NCBI GenBank assembly: GCA_003956705.1
Contig: QZCP01000146.1
Coordinates: 124,001 to 188,000 of the forward strand
Length of the DNA stretch: 64,000 nucleotides
Direction: 5' to 3'
DNA from: Brevipalpus yothersi
Lineage: Eukaryota; Arthropoda; Arachnida; Trombidiformes; Tenuipalpidae
Position 1 is the first letter of the stretch, and every line of letters begins with the position of its first letter. Of the stretch, positions 1 to 11,265 are shown piece after piece. A program made the translations under genes and the position numbers. Under the pieces are notes generated by a model. It made no database searches and was not told where the DNA came from. It was given only the letters and a program-made list of their open reading frames with translations.

Positions 1-615
1 AAAATAATTCTTTTTATTTTCGCAAGGCAAGCCGATATTGTTCCTTTTTTCCTCTGTATTCTTTCAATATTCCCATAACGTTGTGTGCGTCACATCTATT
101 GATTAGAAACTCTTTCCTTCCATAAGCCCAATAATCATTTTGAAAACTATTGGCCTCTTAAGAGTTCACTTTTACTTCATGATTCTTATGAGCGTGAATG
201 GTTATGTTTTTTGATCTCGAAATCCAATCGATTGATATAAAAACTCTTCCATCTCTGTATCATTTTCGATTTATTATCGAAAATGATAATAAATGTAGAT
301 CTAATTATCTCTTTGTCGATATTTTTATTCTATTTTTCTGTGCTGCTCTGGTCTTGAGGTTTCATAGGTTCTCTCATTTGCTCATCAAAAAAGATGATGC
401 AACAATCGAACTGAGAAATATTGATTGAAATATACAATCAAGAGATTAAAATAAATTGCATGCATACTTTTAGCATCTTCTACAACTGATTATCACCTTA
501 TATCATTATTGAATTGATGAGATGAGAATCGCATTTAGGAAAGAATTTTCTCGCAACATATGTTCAGCCTTCTTATTCTTCATCTGGAATCATGAATAAT
601 TTTTTAAATTTGCAG
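1..615. other. Upstream intron/intergenic sequence
   Basis: AT-rich sequence ending in a splice acceptor (AG at 614-615) for the first visible stomatin exon. I see no coding exon in it. The missing membrane-hairpin exon of the stomatin gene was not recognised here and is presumably to the left of the window. Confidence 0.6.
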
Positions 616-2982
616 GTATTTTTGTAATCTTACCCTGTATTGAGAACTATACCAAAGTGGATCTGAGAACATTAACATTCGATGTTCCACCTCAAGAAGT
701 GCTAACCAAAGATTCCGTGACCGTTTCAGTGGACGCAGTTGTCTACTATCGTGTACAAAATGCTACAATTTCAATAGCAAATGTTGAAAATGCTCATCAT
801 TCCACACGCCTGCTAGCCCAAACTACGCTTCGAAATATGCTTGGTACACACAATTTGCATGAGATTCTTTCCGATCGAGAATCGATATCAACATCAATGC
901 AAGTAAGTAACCGGGGTCATGATGTAACATGCACAAAATTGCATGCATACGTACGTATACGTACGTACATATGTATGCATTTTGTGTGTATTCAATTCGG
1001 CCTCAATTGGTCTACTTTGATTGTTTTGGTTGTTTTGTAAGAATCCCGGTGAGAAAAATTTGCAGAAAAAATGCAGACCTGAGCATTTTTCGAGGATTAA
1101 GAAAACTATTGCAATTTGCTCCGAAAAAATGACAGGTTTTCTGTCAGCTATTGTTTATTTTCCTGCAGAACGATGAGGGATTTTTTCAAATCATCGAAGT
1201 AACAAAAATTTTGAAAAATGAAAGATAAGATGAGAAAATGGGTATCCCAATTGAAATTCCTGATAGAAAATTCCCTTTAGGATACTCATTTCAAGATACC
1301 TAATTTGAGATACCCAATATGGGATTCCATGAAATTTTTCTGTATGGGATACCCAGATGACTAGTTTTAATGATGAAACTAAATTTATCCTTGTGGAAAC
1401 CCAAATTAGTGCATATATATTATGACTATACCAATGTATTTATGCAGTGATTATAGTGTCTCATTCATGGTATCCCCGGAATTGAGAAAATAAGATTTTT
1501 CAATATTCACCAATCTTTCTGACTTTTTCTCAATTTTGAAAATGCATTTTAATGGCATAGTAAATGAAAACTCCACCCTAGAATTGACGATACCTAAATT
1601 TTTGTCAATTGTCCTATCACGTTTCCCGAAAAATGCAAAGGGGATACCCATTTTCACCTCCTTTTTTTGCAGAAACTAGTATCACACCAAAAACTTTCTT
1701 TTTGCTGCAGATTCTTCTCACCGAGATAGTTGCAACCGTAAATGACCAGTAGCTTTCTTCTTCCATTCCTTACCATCACTGATCGCTGTTGCTAAATCAT
1801 TTTTGCCCAAACTTGAAATTCATTCAATTAAGAAGAAAAAGCCATCTAATTGATTCTGTCCTTTCATTCCCATCGCCATCACTACCGGCGTCCTCTCTCT
1901 CTCTCTCTCTATTCTATTATATTATACTCGATTCTATATCATCATCGTTCGAACGAAAGAGTGTTTTGGACGAAGCAACGGAAAGATGGGGCATTAAAGT
2001 AGAAAGAACCGAAATGTAAGATCATTTTTCGAATTTTCACTCCCCTCCCATGCATCTTTCGTTTTTATCGTGTTTCATCTCTTTTACCTATTTCTATTAT
2101 TAACTCTTCTTCATCAACCATTGCACCACCCCCTCAAGCTGCTCTCTCTCTCTCTCTCTTTCTTGATCTCATCGCCTCTTCTTCATCACAATTTTCGATT
2201 GTTTTCTTGCGAGCCTTATTTGCATTTAAACCTACTTGATGTGCGTAGTATGGGTCATCTCGGTGTTGAAATGATATAAATGATTCTATCCCTTACAGAG
2301 CGAGAGTGTGATGATAGTGTATTATCGTGCTCACTCTATAGATTGGCACGATAGTGAATTCATATTACATCACCGAGTAATATATTATCGTTTTAGATAA
2401 ATATTTTACTTATTCTATTTTTCTTCTCTTCTTTCTCTTTTAACCGTTGATGATGATTATGATCATCGCCACGCTGACCTGGCCAACATACATACACACA
2501 CACATACAGTAAGGATGTCCGTTTGCCCGTTCAGCTTCAGAGAGCGATGGCCGCGGAGGCTGAAGCAGCCCGAGAAGCCCGAGCAAAGGTAAAGCACGAA
2601 ATACACCTTACGCGAAGCTAATCAAAATCAACTACCGATTCTTGAGGCTGGCTTGTTTTGTATCAGGCCAACTGTGAAAAATTTATCATAAGATAACGAG
2701 ATATGCTAAGATATTCTCTCTCCCTTGAACTCACCACTTTTATTGTGGTATATGTTTTTCATTTGATTTTCCTTTGATTACTTCCAGGTTATTGCTGCTG
2801 AAGGAGAACAGAAAGCTTCAAGAGCTCTGAAAGAGGCTGCTGAAGTCATTGCCCAGTCTCCAGCGGCTATACAACTTCGATACCTTCAAACTCTTAATAC
2901 AATATCGGCTGAGAAAAATTCAACAATCATATTTCCACTTCCGATCGATTTGATCGGCCAATTCGTTAATCGACGCCAATAG
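616..2982 (+). CDS. Stomatin/band-7 (SPFH) family protein, 3' part
   Basis: Membrane scaffold protein of the stomatin/MEC-2/podocin group. These sit as a hairpin on the inner leaflet, form cholesterol-rich oligomers and modulate ion channels. Four exons are visible: 616-902, 1960-2015, 2510-2588 and 2788-2982 (stop 2980-2982). All junctions are GT-AG and the phases fit (2 nt carried in at 616; phases 0, 2 and 0 afterwards). The translation shows the family hallmarks in order: ILPCIENYTKVDLRT, VPPQEVLTKDSVTVSVDAVVYYRV, RLLAQTTLRNMLGTHNLHEI, WGIKVERTEIKDVRLPVQLQ, RAMAAEAEAAREARAK, and LQTLNTISAEKNSTIIFPLP before a short tail. About 205 residues are visible; family members have about 280-300. 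The missing part is the N-terminal cytosolic segment and hydrophobic hairpin, upstream of the window. Intron 1 carries an inverted-repeat element. Which paralogue this is cannot be told from the core domain. Confidence 0.93.
1045..1725. mobile_element. MITE-like inverted-repeat element in stomatin intron
   Basis: Two nested pairs of inverted repeats frame this stretch. The outer arms are 1045-1065 and 1705-1725; the reverse complement of the right arm matches the left arm at 18 of 21 positions. The inner arms lie at about 1231-1248 and 1641-1658 and share GAAAATGGGTATCCC on opposite strands. More GGGTATCCC/GATACCC copies occur between them (about 1300-1370). It has no coding capacity, so a non-autonomous DNA transposon is the natural reading. 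I did not find a convincing target-site duplication. Confidence 0.45.
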
Positions 2983-3185
2983 TTTGCAAAGATAAAGAGG
3001 AAGAAAAAGAGAGAGAATTTAATTTTATTGGACATTGTAAATTGTGAACGGAAGTGTGTTCGTGTATGTATATGTGTAGAAGGGAACGTATTTTACAGTT
3101 CATTGTCTTGGTGGAGAGCTTTAATGATGATGAGAAAATTTTTCAGTTCATTAATGTTTAATAATCTATCATGATTGTCAATTGT

Positions 3186-3221
<36 letters not shown>

Positions 3222-4260
3222 GGAAGAAGGAGGACATCAACACTATTTTTTCTCTCCCTCCTTTTCTTAAGTGATATTTGAACTCATAAACAGTTAGTAA
3301 AATCTGCATCAGCAAGAGAGATAGACAAAATTCATCCTCATCGATTTGTTAGGTGATGTTGAAAATTACATAAATTCACTTCTCACAGTTCTGATGAAGA
3401 AAGAGAAGGAAGAAGGATTTAAAAAAATTGAACCATTTATATGTTTGGAGGAGAATAATTCAATTCCGTCCTTTAATCATCATCAATATGATGATGGAGC
3501 AAATATAATACAAAATCAATTGCTATTTTTCTCAAATTTTTCATGAGAAACAGGCAAAGAACAAAACTAAAAAAACTTGCACAAAAATCTACAAAAATTG
3601 CTGATATCATCCGCATTCATGAGCCATTCCCTTATTCATTTGTCATTTATCATAATTGAGAAAGAAACATACACACACAATGATATTATTCATTAGACTG
3701 TTTTTATGCCAAAATTGAGAAAAAGAGAGAAAAGAGCAAAGTTATGAAAAATTGATAAAATTTTAGCTCATTTTCTCTACAATCATTGAGCTGGAAAAAC
3801 GCACACACTTGCTAACCAAAAACAAAGTGATAATAGTTGGCTCAATTAACTGTTGTTGGTTAAAATGAGAACAAGAGATAAATTTTCTTGATAATTCACT
3901 GGAAAAAAGGCTTGGAATGGAACATCCTCATAAGATTATATTGATAAAATCATTGATAATGGATCATCCGAAAAGTTGCCTCATCTTTTCCTCAATGGAT
4001 AAGCTTTGACGACTCAAACTCGGAACTTGATTCCTGGAAAGTCTCATCCATCAGAATAATAGCCCAATGTTATTCATCCCATAGATAAATTCTCTCTCTT
4101 TTCTTCATTTTCCCAAACTAATTTTATCTCCATTGTGATCAACACTTCCCTTTTCCTCTTAACATCTCTATGATTTTCATTCTCCTCTAGTCATTCACTT
4201 TCTTTTCTTCTTTCGCTCTCTCTTTCTTTCTCTCTTTCTATCCTAAGAGATGAGCTGTTC
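2983..4260. other. Stomatin 3' UTR and gene-free sequence
   Basis: Holds the stomatin 3' UTR, a (GA)n tract at about 3189-3219 and AT-rich sequence. No supported gene. Confidence 0.6.
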
Positions 4261-5224
4261 TCATGTGTCCTCATACTCATAATTAATTATTAAATCGAAA
4301 CCATCGATCAAAAGCAATGAAGAAAGCTCTTTACTCGACCATTCATAAACGGAAGCAGCCAATATATATCCACTCTCTTCCGTACATGTGATCCATACAC
4401 CATCAGCAACAATTGTCCCGTTTATTCGAGCCATTTGCTCATTTTTATTCCCAGAATTGGATTTGAACATTCCTTGTATTCTCAGCAAAGCTGAAAGTAG
4501 TTGTAGTATAGTACCACAACTACTACTACTCAATTGATACTCATCAAGATACACGAACGAAACCAATGTGTGTTCATCATGATCATGATCTTATCTTGCC
4601 TCACATCGGACCACTTTTTTTATCCATCACTTTCTTGTTCCCATTTTTACAGGCCTCTTGATTCCATCTTCTCTTCTTCTTTTTCCCTCTCTTTCTTCCA
4701 CCCACTTTCCATCTCCTCCTCCTCCTCCCTTCTTATTGTCCGATGAGAAGATGGATAAACGATGCTGACGATCATCTCATCAATCTTCCGATCATCAGGC
4801 TGAACCAATTGAGGTTCTCTTGTGGGTGGAGATCCGGTAGAAAGAGAGAGAGATGATAAAAAAGTTTTATGGCATAGAAGAGGAAAAAAAACAGAAGAAA
4901 GAGAAGAAAAAATTATACAAAGTTTACTTTCATGAAACAAATCATTGATCTGAAAGAGTGTGAGTTGCATGTTTATTACCAGTTCCAGTCAATCGAACCA
5001 GAACAAGATGAATTGTAAACTAGTTCTGATGTGGTATTGGAACTCTTTGATAATTCAGATTCCAATAGAGTCAATAACACATACGTATAGTGGACAAACT
5101 TGATCCTCGAGCTGAAATCACTCAACACCTCATCAAAAGTGATGGATGATGATAGAAACTTTCTCAATTGAAATTGTAACTTGTCCCGTACGACTGATAG
5201 ATTTGACCACTCCTCGAGAGACAA
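4261..5224 (-). CDS. Possible unrecognised gene, about three exons
   Basis: Unrecognised and doubtful. Three minus-strand open stretches read like protein: about 5224-4980 (82 codons starting MSLEEWSNLSVVRDKLQFQL), about 4840-4690 (EPQLVQPDDRKIDEMIVSIV) and about 4600-4261 (LVSFVYLDEYQL ... LINYEYEDT, stop at 4261-4263). The second junction can be spliced in phase: a GTGGGT donor after an acidic EEEEEME run, then an AG acceptor leading into NHDHDEHTLVSF. The first junction has only weak donor choices. The start may lie further right. The composition is mixed polar/hydrophobic, with a possible globular C-terminal domain of about 100 residues. I name no function. It could also be a decayed gene or chance open frames near GA-rich DNA. 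Confidence 0.33.
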
Positions 5225-6218
5225 TTAAAGCTGCTGCTGGAATGATTTTTGACGAACAATCATCACCGATCAGAGACAATCATACCTTTGTCAAGTATTC
5301 CAGAGTTTTATTGGATTGTATACTCCCATGAAATATTCGAATCACAAAAAAAAGTTTCAGATTAAATCAGTCTTCAGTAAAGGAAAAATTTTAGGAGAGA
5401 AAAAATTTCCAGAAAAACAATAGAATTTTGTTTGATCGAAAATTGATGATTTTCGAACTTCATTACCAAAATTGTATTAGAGTTGAATGAGTTGAACGAA
5501 TTCCTGGGACAGATTGAAGGTTTTATCAAGTCATATTTATTCCAGATTTAGCGTGAGCTTCGATATTTATTCAAAAAGCTATCAGTCGAATGATCCAACA
5601 GGACGTCCTGGCATCAGAAAATTATTTCAGTAAAGAGGACAATCTCAAGACACTTGTATTGTGAAGAATTTTTCATTGTATTCCGTACAAAATTTTGAAT
5701 TTTGAACTATTCTAATGTGTTTTTCTTGATTATTTTCTCACTACTAAGCCATAAAGTCGTTCAGACGTTCCCAATTGTTATTGTCTGAATCTCACATGCA
5801 ACTGAACTTATAGCGCATAATATATATTCAATGAACTTGACCTGAATAGAGAAAAATTTTTTCTCTTCTCTCGATAACAAAAAAAAGAACATGCACATTG
5901 ATCTGTTCCATAGCTAGTTGCATAATCGGAAATGGTACATTTTCATGTGGCGAAGCTTGATCAAGTGTTAATTTTGAGAATATGTCCTGAATATTAGCAT
6001 TCGATAAGGGTAACAGAGCAGACAGAACAATATATCCTTATCAATTCAGTATATTCAGTATACACATATATATAGATACGTGTATTCCTTTTGTTCTTGA
6101 ACTTTTTGCTCTCCATCCCAACCCATGATCATACAAGCATGATGATGATGACTAGAGTACATCTTGAATCGGCCACTGTACTCCGCATGAAAGGCCTCCA
6201 AGTCCATTATGATTGTTC

Positions 6219-6220
<2 letters not shown>

Positions 6221-6283
<63 letters not shown>

Positions 6284-6346
6284 AAGAAACGTCTTGATCA
6301 AAAGTTAAACAAGTTGCTCAGTTCCATTTATTACCTGTTCTTTCTT

Positions 6347-6400
<54 letters not shown>
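6221..6400. repeat. (GA)n / (CT)n inverted microsatellite pair
   Basis: About 59 bp of pure (AG)n at 6221-6279, then 71 bp of mixed sequence, then 50 bp of pure (CT)n at 6351-6400. On one strand the two tracts are complementary, so the region could form a hairpin of roughly 50 bp. Each tract is also a homopurine-homopyrimidine run of the kind able to form triplex DNA. Confidence 0.95.
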
Positions 6401-6404
<4 letters not shown>

Positions 6405-7992
6405 CACTTTGCCCTGGTCAAGCAAACAGAATGGCTTGGTGGGCGAAGTTAAAGAGAAAGAGAAAAACTTGAGGTCATCCAAAATTTGGGGGCCACATCA
6501 ACACTGCATGCCTCCTCCTCCTCCACTACACCATCTTCCTCTTGAGCCCTCTCGTAATTCTCATGAACTTCTACTGACTTGATCCAATCGTGAGGGCGAT
6601 CGAGAAGAGAGATGTTTCTTCTCTCTCTCTCTCATCAATTATCATGCGCTCTAATTAAACATAATCAAAAAACCTCTTTTCATATTCATTTCGGCGACAG
6701 ACTGTGGAAGTTAAATTTTCGTCCTCAAAAGTCGGGCTCATTCATACCCATCACCTTCATCAGGAAGGGAAGAGAGAAGAAAAAAAGATTACATTCACAA
6801 GTCTCATGGTCAGGGTCCAGTCTGAATGACCATTTCGGACATCAAATAAGAATGGCGAGCGAAAGGTTAAAGACATTTACTTTTTTTATTCGGTCTCTCT
6901 CTCTCTCTTTCTCTCTTTCTCAGACCACTTTACCGACTCAGCCAAGTCCCTCTCTTCCTCTCTATCTTCCGTTATGGAGCAACTTTTTCTCATCGTAACA
7001 GCCAGTTAGATGAACGATCATCATTTTCTTGATTTTTCTTTTCTTCATCTCAACTCATCTGAACTAGATAGAATTCATGCCTGTCATCGAGCTCTTCCTC
7101 CAAGCTAGATATGACAAGCTTCTTCTTCTTCTTCTCTATTCCCTCCTCAACAGTTACATGGTCTTCGACTTTTATTTATATATTATTTAGTAGAAGTACA
7201 GTAATCAGCTTGTCTCTCAATTCTCACTTGAAACTAATTTCTGAACTTTACATATCTTTCTTTCTCTCTCTCTCTCTCTCTCTCTCTTGACTCATGTCGA
7301 TCTCATTTTCAACGAATGTATCATTCTCATTGGAACTTTTAAACTTGAAGGAGTAATTATTTTTTGTTTTTCACTTCAATCATGCTTGAGATATTAAATT
7401 TCCATCAAAATTTAGGACTAAATGTCAGAATCGGGCGGAATGAACGATAGTTTTTCACTACTTGGCATAAGTGTTTCAAAAGTTTTGGGCTGAGAGTAAT
7501 CGGTCTCCCAATGGTCATCAAGATATGACTTGATATTGAACTATTCAGAGACGCATGAAGAACTGCTGTTCTAGAGGGCAAATCATCAAACAAGAGAATC
7601 GAGAATAAATGTGCGATAAAATGCTACCAAATCTGGTTGGAACAACCTGCAAACATAAAAATTGAATCCCAAAATTCGAAAATGAAGGAATAAGAATCAG
7701 CCTCGACTATCAGGTTCAGTTTTTCTACTCTTTGATTGGCATTGAATAAGAAAGTTCTTGAATGGAAGAGTTTGTCGAAATCGAGATCACGAAGACTTTA
7801 AGACAACAAAGTTTGTCAATTGGAAACACATCTCATGGATCGATCTTCATTATGAATTGGTTAGCTAGTCAGTTATTTAGTTACATCATCCATGTTGTGA
7901 GTAACAATTTACAAGCCATCTGAAGCTTTTTTGTTTTGTTGCTCAGCAAATGGATCATCTATGTTGATTGTGGAAGACAGGTAAGGGGAGAT

Positions 7993-7994
<2 letters not shown>

Positions 7995-8053
<59 letters not shown>
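7995..8053. repeat. (GA)n microsatellite
   Basis: An uninterrupted GA dinucleotide tract of about 59 bp, roughly 160 bp upstream of the tetraspanin start codon. Confidence 0.95.
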
Positions 8054-8059
<6 letters not shown>

Positions 8060-8216
8060 AATCGCAACCAGAGGACCTCGATGGCACGTCATCACATTCA
8101 CCTGTTAGTCGACATTGTCACTTAGTCATTATTAGCATAGTCATCAGTGAAGATAAGTTGATTTTAATTCTGTAATTTGTCGTTTTTTGAGTAAACGTTT
8201 CCATTCTCAAATCAAA

Positions 8217-9782
8217 ATGAAGGGATTTATTTCTTCTTCGATGAAATATCTGTTGTTTTTCACCAATTTCACATTCATGGTGAGTGGTCAGCCTCCAAAA
8301 TCGTCTTTCCTTGTGTCCATTTTCATGGAAAAGAGAGCAATTTCTTCATTATTGTTGAGAAATTTCATTTTTTCAAGGCAAATCTTCTTTCTGTTTTTTC
8401 CAATAATTTTTCATCAAAAGTTGAAAAGATCAGATCTTTTTCGATCATTCTCAATCGAATAGATTGCTTCTATCGAAATGACAGAATTCTTGTTCAAATC
8501 AAGTTAAAATTAGAACTGTTTATTTTTCACTCAAGCCTGTTCGAATTTTGAGAACTGTTCGTTTTTCCCCAAAAAACTATGCGAATTCATGTACATCAAG
8601 CTTAGAAGGTTAAAATCTTCGTGTAGTATTGAAGCTTAAAAGTTCCAGCTGAGTTCAATAATCATTTCAAAAAGAAGATGGCTGAGATTGATCTAGTTAA
8701 TTGCACTTGCTGATTTCAGAACTCAAATGAGTGAACCAAGCTGACTAATAATGTACAAAACATTGTAATTAGGCTACTATCCGTTGAATTCTCCCTAATT
8801 TTTTCTCGAAATATTTTCGTTAATCATGGCCGATGACAATAAGTCCTCAATGATGTTCAAGACGCACAAAAATCAGACAATGTTGAAGAAATAATACCAA
8901 TATCTATCATCCACTTCCTTTGTTTTTCATCAACTAAAATATATTTATTACTGGGCTCTGTTCAATGAGCAAAAAAGTAATCAACGAGAATGATTATACA
9001 TAATTTTCTTTGCTGCATCACAATTTTGCTCCACAATTCCACAGATCTTTGGCCTTCTCAGTGTGATCTATGGAAGTATGGTTCTCTATACAAGTGGAGA
9101 CGTAAACAGCGAAATCGTTGATGTTCAAAGAGCTCCATCAGTTTTGAGCCTTATTATCGGCGTGGCAATCACCGTAGTCTGTTTCTTGGGATGTTGTGGA
9201 GCAATTAGAGAGAATTATTTCATGCTTGTAACGGTAAGGCATGATATATTTCCTTCTCCCCTGAAACCTAATCATCTTCTCCTGTTCCTTCTTTTTTTTC
9301 GTTAACTCAAATCACAATACATAACGGTAAAAACAAAATAGTTTGGATCTGCTGTGTTCATTCTATTCATAGTCGAACTGACTCTGGCTGGAGTGCTCTA
9401 TAGTAATCGGGACAAAGTAGATCAACTTTCCCAGAAAGGTTTCGATGAACTCATCAGAAACTATCCAAACAGCACAAGCACCCAAAATGCTCTCGATGAT
9501 CTGCAAAGTTCATTCGAATGTTGTGGTGGAAATGGTTACAAAGATTGGCATAAGGCAAACCAATCGATTCCTTGGTCATGCTGTGGAAGTGACAAGAATA
9601 TGAATTGTGAGGACCACAAGGCTTACAATCGAGGATGCATCCAAACTCTCAAGGAAAAACTTGGTAAATTTTTGACCGTTTTGGCTGGTATCGGGATAGC
9701 ATTCGGAGTATTCCAGCTTTTCGGTGTTCTCTTCTCATGTGGCCTAGCTCTTATTATCAGAAGAAACTATGAATCTGTCTGA
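8217..9782 (+). CDS. Tetraspanin
   Basis: Four-pass membrane organiser of the tetraspanin family. Three exons: 8217-8279 (ATG at 8217, 21 codons), 9045-9233 (63 codons) and 9342-9782 (stop 9780-9782). All introns are phase 0 and GT-AG; the product is 230 aa. TM1 starts at MKYLLFFTNFTFM and crosses the first junction, TM2 is around VLSLIIGVAITVVCFLG and TM3 around FGSAVFILFIVELTLAGVLY. The large extracellular loop carries the signature CCG (residues 144-146), then a CC pair (WSCCG) and two more Cys, six in all. TM4 is near the C-terminus (VLAGIGIAFGVFQLFGVLFS) and the cytosolic tail is short (RRNYESV). The size fits CD9/CD63-like members. The first intron is 765 bp, the second 108 bp. The exact subfamily is not assigned. 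Confidence 0.93.
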
Positions 9783-11265
9783 GCTCTGGGCCATAGAATC
9801 AGGGGGATGGTTTGAAAAAAATGAAGCATGAATATATCTTTTTCTTCTCTTCAATTGCTTCCACTAATTTTCATTTTTCAGAAAAAATTTCAATATAAAC
9901 TAATCTTATTCATTTTTGATCCCAACTGGCTATCGTTTAGATGTTTTTTTACGATTCAATATGCATAGAATTGGCTACTTAATTAACTATCTGAATGATT
10001 CAAGCTTTCATAGGAATACTGAACTTGTCCGAATTAACTTCAAATTTCATAACATCTACTGATCACAATCGGCAATTTAGCGCATTAGGCTTACCTTAAT
10101 CTTAGCGTACCTTTTATTGACCAGCCCATGTGTTAGAGATTTTAACGAATTCGTTCGCTTTCTCTTTAGTGGGTCCAACTTAGAAGGAATCCGTGCTTGC
10201 TTCTCACAGAAAATTAATCGACTTCACCTCAAGTCCACCTCGAAAAGATCGATTAGAACTTTTTTTATTGAACGCTTATTGAAGATAACTGTATTAGTCG
10301 AGTGATGAGCAATTCATTCTCGGAAGTATTCAAATGTGACTGTTATTCCAATTATCTTATCGTTATGGAATGTTAACACATTTCTATTGTTTACGGTCGT
10401 TCCGAGTTCATTTTTAGGGCTTTTTCCGTTTAATATTATGACTTTGTTTTTCTATTCCTAATAAATTCAGGACTTTTTGAGGACTTCTTTGGAAAGCACA
10501 AATGTATATTGATGAAGTTCAACATCTCAAGCACCACCAAATATTATAATTATCCTAAAATGAAAGAATTTCTTTCAGCACATGGTTCACATAGAATGGA
10601 TCGTAGCATGCATCAGATCTCACTGTTTTCTTAACACACTACAATCGAGAGCAATTAGAATCTGTATGTTGGCCTAATTTCTATTGGTAGAAATTTTCGC
10701 AGGTCAACAGGATGCTGAATTGTAGAACTGAATTATCATAGAAATCTATTTCCTTGCGTACCATGTTTTCATGATGACCGAAGGAGCAATTTTTCCTCGA
10801 TTCGAAACTTTTTGAAATACTAAAGATGTCAGGGGCCAGATATTAAAATTCTGAGTAATTAACTAAATTTCACAAATGAAATTACTCATACGAGCAAATA
10901 TGTAGAGTAGAGTGGACACTACAGTGACTTTTCAATGAATTGTATATCTGATGATTCACTGAATGAAATAAAATATTTCCATGAATTTTTATCCCGACAA
11001 AAACGTCAAAAAAAGTTCGTGAAAGTGAAAAAAACTTTCGTTCAGAGAGCACCGGTATCAAAAGCTAAAATAGTGCATTTTAGGTTGAAGAAGAGTTCAT
11101 CTAGATTGGACAGATTCAATGTTGGCTTATCGAGGAAGATGAGAGAACTGATATGCTCACTGAAAGTATTTAAAGTTCTCAGATCATATTGATTGATCAC
11201 AAATCATTGTTTTCGCAGCAAATTTTTCTATTGGAGTCTTGGTTGAACACTCCTCTCCCAGCAAA
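9783..11265. other. Gene-free sequence between tetraspanin and aspartic-protease-like gene
   Basis: AT-rich, including the tetraspanin 3' UTR. Open frames at 10117-10305 and 10935-11192 have no start context, splice continuation or recognisable domain. Nothing else is supported. Confidence 0.55.

Larger units (their letters stand above)
5225..8216. other. 3 kb gene-free region with long GA/CT tracts
   Basis: No gene supported. Contains the large (GA)n/(CT)n inverted pair at 6221-6400, a (CT)n tract at about 7263-7286 and a (GA)n tract at about 7995-8053. Open frames here are low-complexity Arg-Glu or Ser-Leu readings of these repeats. Confidence 0.6.

Noticed and set aside
6209..6472. Open frame of Arg-Glu then Ser-Leu repeats
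   Set aside because: Entirely a translation of the (GA)n and (CT)n tracts.
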